Positions 33,057 through 43,554 of a stretch of DNA of 64,000 nucleotides are shown here, in pieces. Where the stretch lies: the NCBI GenBank assembly GCA_910890315.1, contig CAJVGD010000025.1, positions 124,001 through 188,000 on the forward strand. Direction: 5' to 3'. The stretch's first letter is position 1, and each line of letters begins with the position of its first letter. The notes below the pieces were generated by a model that saw only the letters and a program-made list of their open reading frames with translations, was not told the DNA's origin and did no database searches. The DNA is from Serendipita indica DSM 11827 (taxonomy: Eukaryota > Basidiomycota > Agaricomycetes > Sebacinales > Serendipitaceae). The position numbers were made by a program, and so were the translations under genes.

Positions 33057-34149
33057 ATGTGTGTAGGCTTCTGGACGACAGAACACCCGGATTATGCGCT
33101 GTACGCATTCATCAATAGACAAGAGGAAAACGTAAACATTGTCGTCTGGATAGAATCTTAGCAAACAACCGCGACGAGTTTCTAGCACGCGAGACGAGAC
33201 ATGCAGCAATGCATCGCTTTGGAGCTGCAGTAGACGATGATGCTGCAAACGCCGTCGTATCAGGCTTGGATGCCCAAGGAGGTGGAACGTGGCTTGGAGT
33301 TAATCGACATGGTCGAATCGCAATGATGCGAGTCGTCTCTTTTAGGAGTCTCACTAACCACTGACAAAAGTTGGATAGTACAAATATCACCGAGGAATTG
33401 CTTCAGCGAAGATCATTGTCAAGAGGACACCTCGTCTCTGACTTTCTCCTATCCGACCCAGCTAAAGAATCTATGCAGGAATACATCGATCGCTTGCTCA
33501 CCATTGGTTCTCAAGAAGGAGCAGAGAGCGAGCGCGACTATGCAGGCTTTAATCTCGTCCTCATCAGCTTTAGCACATATGACTCTCCCGATACAAACCT
33601 GGATAGGAAGCCGCAGATAGCACTCGTGACAAATTCTGGGGCCAGTGGTGTCCTCAGTGCACGCTGGATGAGCCAAGATGACATCTGTCTTGGAGGCATG
33701 TCGAATGGAATCGATGGGAAAACGATGCAATACTGGACAAAGATTGAAGAGGGCAAACAATCTTGCGTAGTCTCCTCGATCAGCCAGACTTGGCAGAGGA
33801 CAATCTCGTGGAGGGCCTCTTTGGGATTCTCTCGTAGGCTTTTCTTTAATGCGGTTAACATGAAATTTGTTAATCGTTGCGCAGTCTGCATACACCGGAA
33901 CCACCTAAAAAAAGAGACGACCTTCGAGCCTCAATCCGCATCGATCCGGTCCACCTGAACATTGGAAGAGGTATCCAAGGATGGTACGGTACACGCACTT
34001 CTACCGTACTCCTCATTCGACGTAAAGATAACTCGGTCCGCTTCCATGAACGAGACATTTGGCAAATGAACAAGACAATGTCCGAGGGGCCAATATTAGC
34101 TACACCAGGCGACACTGACAGGATACTTGAATTCCAGTTGTCAGAATAG
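33057..34149 (+). CDS. TANGO2-family (NRDE) protein, copy A, frame-disrupted
   Basis: Exons 33057-33100, 33154-33327, 33379-33833 and 33885-34149, about 312 codons. Family signature: start MCVGFW, the NNRDEF box, GGGTWLGVNRHGRIAM, TNITEE, SRGHLVSDFLL and a C-terminal YGTRTSTVLL block. The intron at 33328 needs a GC donor (GCGAGT), which restores the conserved AMITNITEE junction; the same junction in copy B also needs a GC donor. Near 33772 one base is missing: the frame of GKQ and that of LRSLLDQPDLAEDNL differ, explained by a T run shortened by one. TANGO2 proteins act in Golgi/ER organisation in flies and have been linked to heme export and to coenzyme A or lipid metabolism. Its neighbour is a heme oxygenase. 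Confidence 0.78.
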
Positions 34150-34168
34150 GTGGATATCGTTATACTTG

Positions 34169-35247
34169 CTATGCATTCAAGGTAGTGGACGTCATTGACG
34201 AGGCAGTGTAGAAGAGGAATAAAACTGTGCCAATGAGCAAACCCATGAATAACGTGAATGTATTCGAAGGGGTCAATGCATTGGACTTGTCAACGGTGTC
34301 CATTGGCTCGAGCTTTGGGGGTGTCGTCGATGGGTTGGGCGAGGTGGGTAATGTCATTGTTTCAAGGTGGGTTGGAGGACGGAGTGCAGTGAACAAATCT
34401 TGATTCAACTTGAAGGCGAGGATTGCCTCGTCGACCAACGCCGCTTCACAAGAAAGTATGAGCGCAATAGGAATGAATAAAGGAAGCCCACCTTTGAGAT
34501 TATGGTCGTCACCAACACCCAAATCCATACCGTCGCGGTACCAATCCTTGAGGTCCTTCATTTCCTGCATCCCCGCCTCACCCTCCCCTGCACTCGTGAC
34601 GAATGTATAGAATTTGACTCCTTCACCGGTATTTGGCAGATTATATACTTTGGCAATCCGTCGTCGGATGAACTGGCCGCCGGAGAGGTCACCAAGGTAG
34701 CGTACGTATGCGTGCGCCAATAAAAGCCTAGCATCCCCGTCTTTGAGATTGGTTGGATTAGACGAAATATGGCGTAGTCGATGGACGTATGCAGAGACCT
34801 GTGACGGCATGTTCGATGTAAACGAGAGATAGGCGGGATGATCCTTTAACGCGTGTGAATCCGCTCCAAGAAAATACGCAATATCCAGCGCGATGTATTC
34901 CTTTCGAGCGAGCACAGAGGGATTGTAAGTTGTCTTGAGCACCGGATGGGCTTGGTGGCGTCTAGCGCCTCCTCTAGCGTCCTATCCAACCGCGTCAAAT
35001 TGGCTTCCCAGAGACCAGATAAGACATACGAGTATATAACATGGAGCATCATGAGGAATCGCACATATTCTGAGCGATCGAGTTCTCCGCGGGTCAGCCA
35101 CCCAGCACCTGGGGAGTGTTCCGCTTGCTCATGCGCCTGCTTGGTGCCATGGCGAAGGAGAACAGATACAGGCTCTGATAAATCCTAGATGCTTTGCTCA
35201 GATATTATACCCTCTAAATCCTGGAATAATCGTACTGGGTTCACCAT
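34169..35247 (-). CDS. Heme oxygenase, tail-anchored, frame-disrupted
   Basis: A 3-bp first exon carrying only the ATG (35247-35245) is the best fit, followed by 35184-34169; about 339 residues. The HO fold is clear: proximal His in RHGTKQAHEQAEH, YVRFLMMLHVIYS, the hallmark GDLSGGQFIRRRI distal helix, and VYNLPNTGEGVKFY. After a Pro/Thr-rich linker a hydrophobic segment (LFMGLLIGTVLFLFYTA) near the C-terminus should anchor the enzyme in the ER membrane, as in Hmx1. It opens heme to biliverdin, iron and CO. Near 34958 the frame changes between TLEEALDA and HQAHPVLKTTYNP; one base missing from a C run would explain it. Convergent with TANGO2 copy A (stops 20 bp apart) and directly downstream of copy B. 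Confidence 0.85.
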
Positions 35248-35414
35248 GAGCAGATATGGCCAGGTCCAAGCGTGTATCCGCGCTTTGATTGGCGGTCTGG
35301 ACCAAATCATACGGCCAAGCAAGGGACAAAGGTCCGGGCTCCGAGATTATCTGATAATCGGTTTCCAAGCATATCATGGCTTCTATGAGAACCCTACAAA
35401 TAACACCAATCAAC

Positions 35415-36949
35415 CTAAAGGTACAACCAGAATATATGTTCCCTGTCTTCTTTGCGATCTCCCATCACAGGGAACAAGCCCTGTTCTGCGATGGGCAACC
35501 GACACTCGTGCTCTGCTTCCACGACTTCTCCAGGTATAATAGGACTCATGCATCTACATTCTGAAAACGGACTGGCAGCCCGTTCGAGGTCGCTACTCGA
35601 CAGCCGCCAGATATCCCGTTCGCGGTACACGACACACCCATCTTTCCGGACAAGCAAGACGGTCGATGTGCGTGTCGCGTACCATCCCTCGACCGTCCTC
35701 GCTCCTCCGTCGACCGCAATCTCGAGATGGCGTGGATCGACACGCACCGAGCCAAAGAAATCGTCGCGGGCGTTTATATCCGTGTCTTTAAGTCTGATTT
35801 AGGAGCATAAGACGAAATATCAGATGCAAAGAGAGTTACGTACGCAAGCACGTCAAATACCCCTTCTATCAAAGCTTCCTCCCGATCTTGCTTCGTCTTG
35901 GCTTTGTCTGCTTTGACCACATCACAATCGGACCCTTCTTCTCGAACACACTCCAGGTGCGCCGGGGCACTGGGATGGAAGCTATCATGGCGATGGGCAA
36001 CGTAACACCTGCACCTCTTCGTAGTTTCAGTCGAATGTGCTCCTAGCTCAATCTCTCGACGAATAAGGTCAGAAAGAGCTCTTTTCCCGAGTTCAATCTT
36101 TGTCCACATCTCCATCGTGCTTCCATCAACGCCATTCGACACTCCTCCGAGTCTTGCCTCGTCCCCCTCGAGCCAACGCGCCGTCAGTCGACCTCCTTCT
36201 CCCGAGTTTGTCATGAGAGCCATACGGGGTACAATCTCTGGCAATATTTCGTCTTCATGCTCTCCGGCATTCTGAGGGACAGAGCGAGGTTTGGCATCTT
36301 CTTGTGCCATGCTGACGAGAAGAAGATTGAATCCAGCATAGTCATACTCCACCTCTTCTTCATCGCCAAGCTCGGGCATCTCCATTACGCTCAGCATATT
36401 TGTAGCTCCCAAGCCCTGCGAGATAGCCTTGGTGGTTACCGGTTTGGTTCGAGTGGTGGTAGAAGGTAACGGCGTTGAGGGTGGTCGATTAGTGAGTCTC
36501 TTGATAAATTGCTCCATATTCTCCGTCTTGGGGTCAGAGAGCAAAAAGTCGGAGACGAGGTGGCCGCGCGAGTAGATGTGGTGGTGATGCGGCTGTTCAG
36601 TAATATTTGTTCTGCGACGACTTAGTACGCATTCAAAAGGGGTGAAAAAAAAGGACGTGCAGCATGGCAATTCTGCCGTGGCGGTTTACCCCAAGCCATG
36701 TCCCGCCTGCCTTTGCATCCAAGCCGGAAATGACTTCACTTCCCTCGACGTGCGTATGATGCGGGTGTTTTGACGCCGAGCATGAACGGAAATGATGTAC
36801 AGAGGCTGGTTTGTGGGTCGCGATAGAAACTCGTCACGGTTATTCGCTAGTATCCTACCAGAAAAGATCATTAGTAACGCTGCCGAATTGTCCAAAGGCG
36901 CATACAAGGCGTATTCAGGATGTTCCGTCGTCCAAAATCCAACACACAT
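35415..36949 (-). CDS. TANGO2-family (NRDE) protein, copy B, frame-disrupted
   Basis: Exons 36949-36906, 36854-36661, 36611-35844 and 35793-35415, about 461 residues. Same blocks and intron positions as copy A: MCVGFWTTEHPEYAL, ILANNRDEFLSRPT, GLDAKAGGTWLGVNRHGRIAM, TNITEQP, SRGHLVSDFLL and YATRTSTVLLV. It is longer because of acidic and Lys-rich insertions in the third exon. The intron at 36660-36612 starts with GC (GCACGT). Near 36811 one A is missing from an AAAA run: the frame before (RPT) and after (KPASVHHF) differ by one. The two copies are well diverged (frequent substitutions and different insertions), so the duplication is old, yet the GC donor has been kept in both. It lies upstream of the heme oxygenase on the same strand, 168 bp apart. 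Confidence 0.78.
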
Positions 36950-38042
36950 GGTTCCTTGACGTTTGGTTTTGACTCTGAGATGTTATGCGGAATTAATCGT
37001 CCATTCAGGGCTTTTAAGTACTGGTCGATAAATCGACCGAGTCTAGACTACAAAGAGCCGGGGAGCCAGAGCGGCAACTGGTACTTCCGGAAATCATGTT
37101 TGGGGTCATGAGGACATCTCTCCCAAGACGAGTCCAAGACTTTTATTGCTGTTTGCACCAAAGTTGTCACAGCCGCCTTTCGACCGCGTCCAACTTTGAA
37201 CCGTCCTTGAGCCTCACTATGCTGGCCTACCGTATAGATAGCTACATTTTTGAAATCCTCATGTTTGGGGCAAGCTTTCTGGAATATAGAGAGATGTTCG
37301 TTCAGAGATTTTGCACAGGGCAAATTTTTAAAAAGGCCTCCCGCGTGATATGAAGCAGGGAGCAGGATTCTAAAAGCTCAGTTCATCTCGTTTCATGCTC
37401 TTAAATAAGATTTATCCTATCAAAGCGGCAACGAAGTCCTCTCGCGTTCTTGTCAAAAAATGACTTCTGTGCAAGACCTCATTTAAACCATGTCAAAGCG
37501 TGTTCATAATACTGAGCTATCTCTGTAGTATCCAAAAAGTTTCGATTTATCGCAGCTAGACTGGTCCTGATGCACCTTCATCGCAAGACACTGTCCCCCC
37601 AGATCTTAGCAATATTGTACAGATCATGTTCTGAATCAAACCAATGGGTGCCAAAGTAGAAAAAAATCGTTGCTGTTCCATGTTGGAGGCACCTGCCCAT
37701 ACTCTCCTTGTCGCCAGTGCGATATGAAAAGTGGCTCAAAAGGCCGCTATCTATTCTCAACAGGTTCTTATACATCACCGTGCTTACTCAGATACGGGAT
37801 TTCCCTCTTTGCAGAGTTGAACTGTCGACTGAGAGACGAGTCATAAAACGAGGTACTACTTCTTCAATTGGGGGCGCAAACAATTCTCAGAGGTCCGTAT
37901 GTTCAATAACTACTGATGATATCCCCCAGCACCTTGCCATAGCACAATACTGAATGTCGCGTCAGCGTGTTAGCGGCGTCGCTTTGGTTAACTCGGTGTT
38001 AAATTGTTATATAATAGCATAATATCGTATTTGAGATCTATT
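36950..38042. other. Gene-poor region with an inverted partial repeat
   Basis: No supported gene. At about 37139-37196 it has a near-identical inverted copy of 38213-38271, within the last exon of the secreted-protein gene. The rest is AT-rich with short open frames only and looks like decayed sequence. Confidence 0.45.
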
Positions 38043-38619
38043 TTACGCGCTTTTGAAACGACCGAGTATCCTTTTGCACATGTCGCGGAAATGAGGTGTG
38101 CAAAAGGTTGCCTTTTCTGGGCAATAACGCCATGTCAAGATAGCCCCATACAGCCCCATTTTGACGCTGTAGTTTGCGTGCCGACCAATGAATTTCATGG
38201 GGCGAGGTGATGGTGCAAAGTTTGACGCGGTCGAAAAGTGAGTGTGACAACTTCGGTGCAAACAGCAATAATAACCGTCATATCCGCCTCCACCACCATG
38301 CCGTTGGGCGTACGCCGAGCCGGCCTGGCTGACCATATTACCAACCATAGCCCTGGCTGTTTCGCTGTGATAAAGCCTCTTCCCTGCGCTCACGACTGTG
38401 TGCACCTGAGGAACTTTGAGCACATGGTGAATATTGTGGGGATGCCCAACTTACCAGCCCTCCTCGTCGAGGTTCAGGCTCTGGTTCACGCCGTACGAGG
38501 TGATCCGCTTCATGATGAGTAACAACGGTTACGTCTTTGCTTGTAGCAGCCACAGGTGCACAGGCTGCCTGACTGACTGAGAGGGCGAGGAGGACAAGAA
38601 CGGCTTTTGGAAAGTACAT
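38043..38619 (-). CDS. Putative secreted protein
   Basis: Two exons (38619-38455, 38405-38043), 175 residues. A strong signal peptide covers the first 20 residues (FPKAVLVLLALSVSQAACA). The next 35 residues include a basic/acidic stretch with RREPEPEPRRGG, where RR is a possible processing site. The second exon opens with HTVVSAGKRLYHSETARA and a Gly-rich HGGGGGYDGYY, the pattern of small secreted proteins with a C-terminal Gly/Tyr-rich domain. The last 80 codons, which overlap the inverted repeat, look less protein-like, so the true stop may come earlier through another splice. No family recognised. Confidence 0.45.
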
Positions 38620-39130
38620 TGTAAATAAACTGCCTTTTTTTCAGTGGCCGTTTGGGATCTACACTTGAGCACTCACCAAAAGGGGCACCAGGCCAAGACG
38701 AAGGAATGAGGGAATCAAGTCGTTTGATAACGCACAGTCTATATACCCTTGTATAGTTGTATGCCGACGTTCGGAAAGGCATTGACGCCAGCAACTGAGC
38801 TTTCTACCCAGAGTCTGTGAACATTGCTAGAGCGTACTCCACGGACTTGATAAGCGGGTGTCCGCCGTTGGCCGTGAACCAGCTGCCGTCTATGCCACAC
38901 ACGAAGATTCACTTGTGAATTCCGACTCAAAGGCAGCCCCATGCCAAGTCTGTACAGCACGACGGCAACAAAAGGCCGAAGCGCTGCTCGTCGCTAGTCT
39001 GATAGAGAGGCTATTAGTTGAGAAACAGACTCTAATAACATGCGTTGTTTGGCGTCCACCCATCGTTGTCCAGAAAACATGGGGAGGCAGGGATCAAAGT
39101 AAAGCAAAGCTTGGTTCTCACCGCCTTGGA
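38620..39130. other. Intergenic region 38620-39130
   Basis: Divergent promoter region between the secreted-protein gene and the adaptin-binding gene. A few open frames occur but none has family support. Confidence 0.4.
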
Positions 39131-40385
39131 ATGGAACACGGTCCCGCGTCTCGGATCCTGCTCGTTCCGTCCTCTGGAACGCTAGGGATCCAATTAATCA
39201 AACGTATGATCTACACCCACCGATTCCGATGATAGCCCACAGCTGCCAGGCATCACAAGTGCGCAAGACGATCAGCTTGAAGAGGATACAGTCCAATGGA
39301 CAATCTCCAATAAGTACTATACAGCTGATGTTCACTTTCGCCGTGCAAACTGGGAGTACATTGCCCAGGAGTTGGAACCCGGCATCCCTGCGGTCGTTGT
39401 GCTCTGGGAGAATGGCGAGGTATGTATATACTAATATTAATTGCGATTCTTAACTTGTTTAGGACTATCAAGATGCCCTTGTTCGGCTCACCGCCCATGG
39501 TGGGCGGATGAATGCTGAGGTGCTGCTCGCAGCTGTCATCGGCGCCACGGAAGGGGATCTGGAGCAAATAGAAGACGCAGTGTCCGATGCTGGATTTGAG
39601 TTTATCAATCTTGGCACCTCTATCTCCGAGTCGCAGAGTACGCTTCTTATTACTTGGTGATTTGGGAACTAGATGACTTACGGTGATGGCTAGACGAAGG
39701 GTATGATCGCATCGTCGAGGCACTTCAAACAGTTCTATGGCCCAATATGCAGATGAAGAGACATTCCCGTCCACATCACCGCTCCCAACTTTCCACTGCT
39801 TCAATCTCAGCTGAGCAGATGCGCAAAGAAGATGGGCCAAATCCGAACACTGATAATGAAAAGAAAGTGATTGAAGCGCAGTCAGATGCTGACGACCCTT
39901 GGCCCAAACGAACCTCCTCTACGGATCCAACTGGGGCGCAAGCCGGTGGAGGAGCACGTTTCGACGACGATTTCACTGAATTCATATCTGCTCCATCCTC
40001 AACCGCTCACGCTGTTTCCACTACCCCCGGTGACGCGCCAGAACAACAAGCAGCTTCCGACTCTGACGAAGACTTTCCCCTTCCTGGAGACGAAGAGGAT
40101 TACAAAGAACTTTTAGACGACGAGATGCCTTCGAAAGAAGAAATTATGCAGGCTTCTCAACGCATCTTTGGCGCCTCCTTCACTGCTGACCCCCGTTATG
40201 ACAAGGATGGAAACATAGAGGAAGGAGAGGAAGAAACGCACGGAGAATTTGATTTGGGAAGCATCATGGGTGCGTTGCAGAATATGAAGGAGGAGATAGC
40301 GGGTATTACCGACGAAGATGAGAAACGCAAGGCGGCAGCACGTGTGGCGCTCGGACTCGTGTGGGGTTTAGAGCGCGGTATGTAA
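39131..40385 (+). CDS. Alpha/gamma-adaptin-binding protein (AAGAB/Irc6-like)
   Basis: Four exons (39131-39203, 39250-39419, 39463-39637, 39694-40385), 369 residues. The first 150 residues form a small GTPase-like domain: SRILLVPSSGTLG at the N-terminus in place of a P-loop, VQWTISNKYYTADVHF, PAVVVLWENGE and DAGFEFINLG. A long acidic linker follows, then a C-terminal helical motif (PSKEEIMQASQRIFG, then GEFDLGSIMGALQNMKEEIAGI) typical of the p34/AAGAB family. Human AAGAB is an assembly chaperone for AP-1 and AP-2 clathrin adaptors; yeast Irc6 has a related role. The intron acceptor at 39250 was chosen because it alone preserves frame. It converges with the Hikeshi gene, stops 66 bp apart. Confidence 0.85.
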
Positions 40386-40450
40386 ATGTCTAGTACATGT
40401 CTCGATAGCTTGTGCGGTATACATTGTGCAGCCATCCTTCACCGTATGAG

Positions 40451-41209
40451 CTACTCCTGCCTTTCCAGGAATCCAATCCCACCCGCCTTGACTTTGTTGA
40501 TGAAACTCTCATACCATTTCCCTACAGCGGCAATGGGAACGTAGACCTGTCCCCCGGGTCCACTTTGCCCAAAGCTGGACAGATAGTTCATCAGATGTTT
40601 CCCAATCCCTTCTGCGAGCGCAACAGGATCCGTCAAAGGCCTAGATGCACCCGAGGTTTGTGCAGATTGCAGGGTGGAGATCTGTGATTGCACCGCGTCA
40701 ATGGTCTCGATTGCGATGCCTAGTTGGGCTGTCGTTGATGCTTGATCTTGCGAGGATTGCAGGATAACTTGATGGGACGCAGATTGTGTGCTGCCAAATG
40801 TGCCTCGTACACGAAAGATGGCTGATGGTTTTTCATTTGATAACCTATGCATATGAGTCACATTCGACTGATTGTCGCTATAAACGAGTTGCTCACATCC
40901 CCAGGAGTTGGAAGCCCTTTCCTGGCCAATAAAAATGCACTGTTGCAGCATACCCGGGCGGGAATGGCACTGGAATCCGTCAGAACACCTGGATATGGCA
41001 CAAGCATATAAAGAGAGATACCTGTCCCAAGCATAAAGACGCAAATATGGTTGATAGTCTCTGCGGCCTCGAGCGCAAACGTACAGTGCGTCTCGTCTAC
41101 CTGCTGTAGGTTTGTCTGACTTGAACAGCATCATTCATGATCAGAGGAAATCTTAGATTGACCAGGGTACTGCACACAGCAGGCGACCAGCGACGCAGCA
41201 GCCAAACAT
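40451..41209 (-). CDS. Hikeshi-family Hsp70 nuclear import factor (Opi10-like)
   Basis: Four exons (41209-41178, 41119-41022, 40969-40897, 40844-40451), 198 residues, the usual family length. Blocks in order: MFGCCVAGRLLQTNLQQVDE, AAETINHICVFMLGT, PFPPGYAATVHFYWPGKGFQLLG, MLSNEKPSAIFRVRG and the C-terminal KWYESFINKVKAGGIGFLERQE. Human Hikeshi carries Hsp70 into the nucleus during heat stress; the yeast homolog is Opi10. Every splice phase agrees. Several introns of about 50 bp cut the N-terminal half, while the C-terminal half is a single exon. No heat-shock element was searched for systematically. Confidence 0.92.
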
Positions 41210-41288
41210 AATGACGGCAACGGGGTGGGTTCAAGTTACGTTTACCACCAACCTGATACCTCCCTCAACCTAGGGTATATAATAGCGT

Positions 41289-43182
41289 CTAATATCCAGA
41301 TAAAGATCCGTCTCGCCTATCTATGCATCTTGGTGTCATATCAATCGCGTCGACATTCGTCTCAAACCATTCAACACCCCAGGGCCACGTAGGGATATAG
41401 CAGAATGACTAACGAGGATTCAGAAGAGCAAAGAATATTCGATCCGGTTTCACGCACCTCATCTGGACATGCTGGTCTACAAGTATGCCACATTGGCCAA
41501 TCCAACCACTCCATCAACCCATGAGTCTTGTAGTACCATGATCCCAACAGGCCTTGTTGTTCAGTTTCTGGAAGTTCGAGAGCCGATATTGCATCCACCC
41601 AGATCTCTGTTAACGTCGAGCATACTCGCCAGAGAACGCCTTCTGTCGCATGCTTGAGCATCTTTTCAGAGCGCACAAGGCGTATGTCGCTCATTCCTCT
41701 AAGTAGAGTGGAGGCACAACGGTCTCGAATTGGCATAACCCACGATGTATTTCGCTCTCCTTGCATGGGGGGCGGGACGTTGTCGACATGAACGTACGGG
41801 GTCAACATGACCAGAACTTGTTCTCTCGCACGAGATGTTCTCAACGGTACCGAGATTTCACCATGGAAAGGCGAGAGTAAGAGTCGGAGTTGATAAAGTC
41901 GCTCGGCGTATCGGTCGGTGACAGTCCGCAAGACCATGCTCCAGTCCATAGGAGAAGATACAGGCTCCAGTCTCCTCAAGTCTTCCTCCAAAAGGCTTTT
42001 CGCAAGCTGCTGGTCGCCGTTCGAGATTCCCGTCAGTCGATGATGGTTCCGTGAGAGTTGACCTCGACGCGATTCGACGAGGCTTTCGAGAAGAGGATCA
42101 TAGAAGGAGATCATTCTCGTATAGTCGAGCTTGACTCGCGCTTCTCCTGGGTAAAAACTGTTCCAGAATGCAGCTTGAATGACCTCCATCTCCGTTGATT
42201 GGGCCGAGCGCAGTGGACCATGCCACCCTGGCGGGACTGGTTGGTCTGGTGGATAGATGGGTGGTAAGCCGGGCGGCTCTCGTGATGGAGGTTCCATCGT
42301 TGCCGAATAGTCGCCATTGCCTTCTCGGAGGGTATGTCGTATGCGCTGGCGCTTTGCAATGATTGTGGACTCCCCATCCCTGAGATTATCTGTAGAGTTG
42401 GTTGAAGCAATAATGTGGTCTGCAGCCACAAGGTCGACGTTTGCAAAGTCACAGAGCATGACCTCGCTGGCAATGGTCAGTTAGGATTTTCCAGTTCAAA
42501 TTATGCCTCACAATCCTGGCTCCATTCTGCATCACGTCAGCGACAAGACAACAATCTGCACTGACATACCGGACTATTGCATCAATCCCAAACGGCTTTC
42601 CCCATTCACAGAACCACAGAATTCTCTCTGGCTCTGCTAACAGTTTGTCCGGTCGAACGCGTCCGTACATCAACACATCTTGGGAGTCGAGGTGCCCAAG
42701 AATCGAGTTCGCAGCACTAGAGCCATCGAAGTAGAGAATGCTCAAATCCTTCTTGGTCGCAAAGGTCAACATCCCTGGTTCAATTCAGCTCAAGCTACCT
42801 GGTCTTGTGGACGTACAGCTTTCTCCGCCGTGGCAAAGAAGATAAGAGTGCTCAAAGTTAAAAGCGAGCCATTCTGGATGAGATGGAATGTCACTGTCTT
42901 CTCTACCATGATACCTGTTAAAATAGTCACTATAAGGCGTATAAAGTTGCAGATTCCGTACAGAATAGTTCCTAACGGTATGTGACCTTTGATCACCGTG
43001 TGGCCATTCCGAAATAGCGTATTTGGCCATTGTTGAAGTAGAGAAGCTACGCTTGTAAAGATGAGATTGTCTGTTGCTTCATTAGTCGAGATATTTAGGT
43101 GGTTGAGGGGTATTTGCGAGTGTCCCGTCATGCCACGGACCGCAGAAAGCAGTGACAGAGTCAGATAGGATGTTATTCTCAT
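41289..43182 (-). CDS. Secreted orphan family, tandem copy 1
   Basis: Six exons (43182-42962, 42914-42817, 42774-42570, 42526-42512, 42466-41458, 41408-41289), 555 residues. It starts with a signal peptide, then the family block NEATDNLIFTSVASLLQQWP, RNGHTVIKGHIPLGTILYHGR, EWLAFNFEHSYLLC, IYFDGSSAANSILG, GRVRPDKLL, RMEPGFEVMLCDF, a central helical region of about 250 residues, and a C-terminal CYIPTWPWGVEWFETNVDAID. This is a recurrent Agaricomycete family without known function. The fourth exon is a 15-nt micro-exon encoding the core of MEPG. Copies 2 and 3 downstream share every exon border. Secretion or lumenal location follows from the signal peptide. An enzyme role is possible but not shown. 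Confidence 0.8.
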
Positions 43183-43554
43183 CTTCGTTGATGAATTACT
43201 GGCTATAGTGCATGAAGGACGATGAGGAAGAATCCATGTGCTCGCTCCCTGGTCACCACGCTCTGTGTGAAACGAATGCTAAAGGAGCTAGGCGACAGTG
43301 ACAAGGGGGTCATAAGTTCTAACTACCCAAGTTTCCAGTGGATCTATGGACACATCTGGGGAACTGAAGGCTAGCACCACGTACCAGGGATGTAAGTATA
43401 TTTAAGTGCAATAAATCTGAGATTTTATGAAGACATGTCATTCAGCGATATTCTACAAGTTACCATACCTCCCTGAGGTGTAGTAGGCCATACCATTCGG
43501 TCCTTCTATGTTCACCGTCCTCATTTCTCTATCAATCGAGGGTATATAAGGTGT
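43183..43554. other. Intergenic region 43183-43554
   Basis: Promoter of copy 1 and 3' flank of copy 2 of the orphan family. No additional feature seen. Confidence 0.45.

Noticed and set aside
38739-38960. 73-codon minus-strand frame upstream of the secreted-protein gene
   Set aside because: No signal peptide, domain or splice support.
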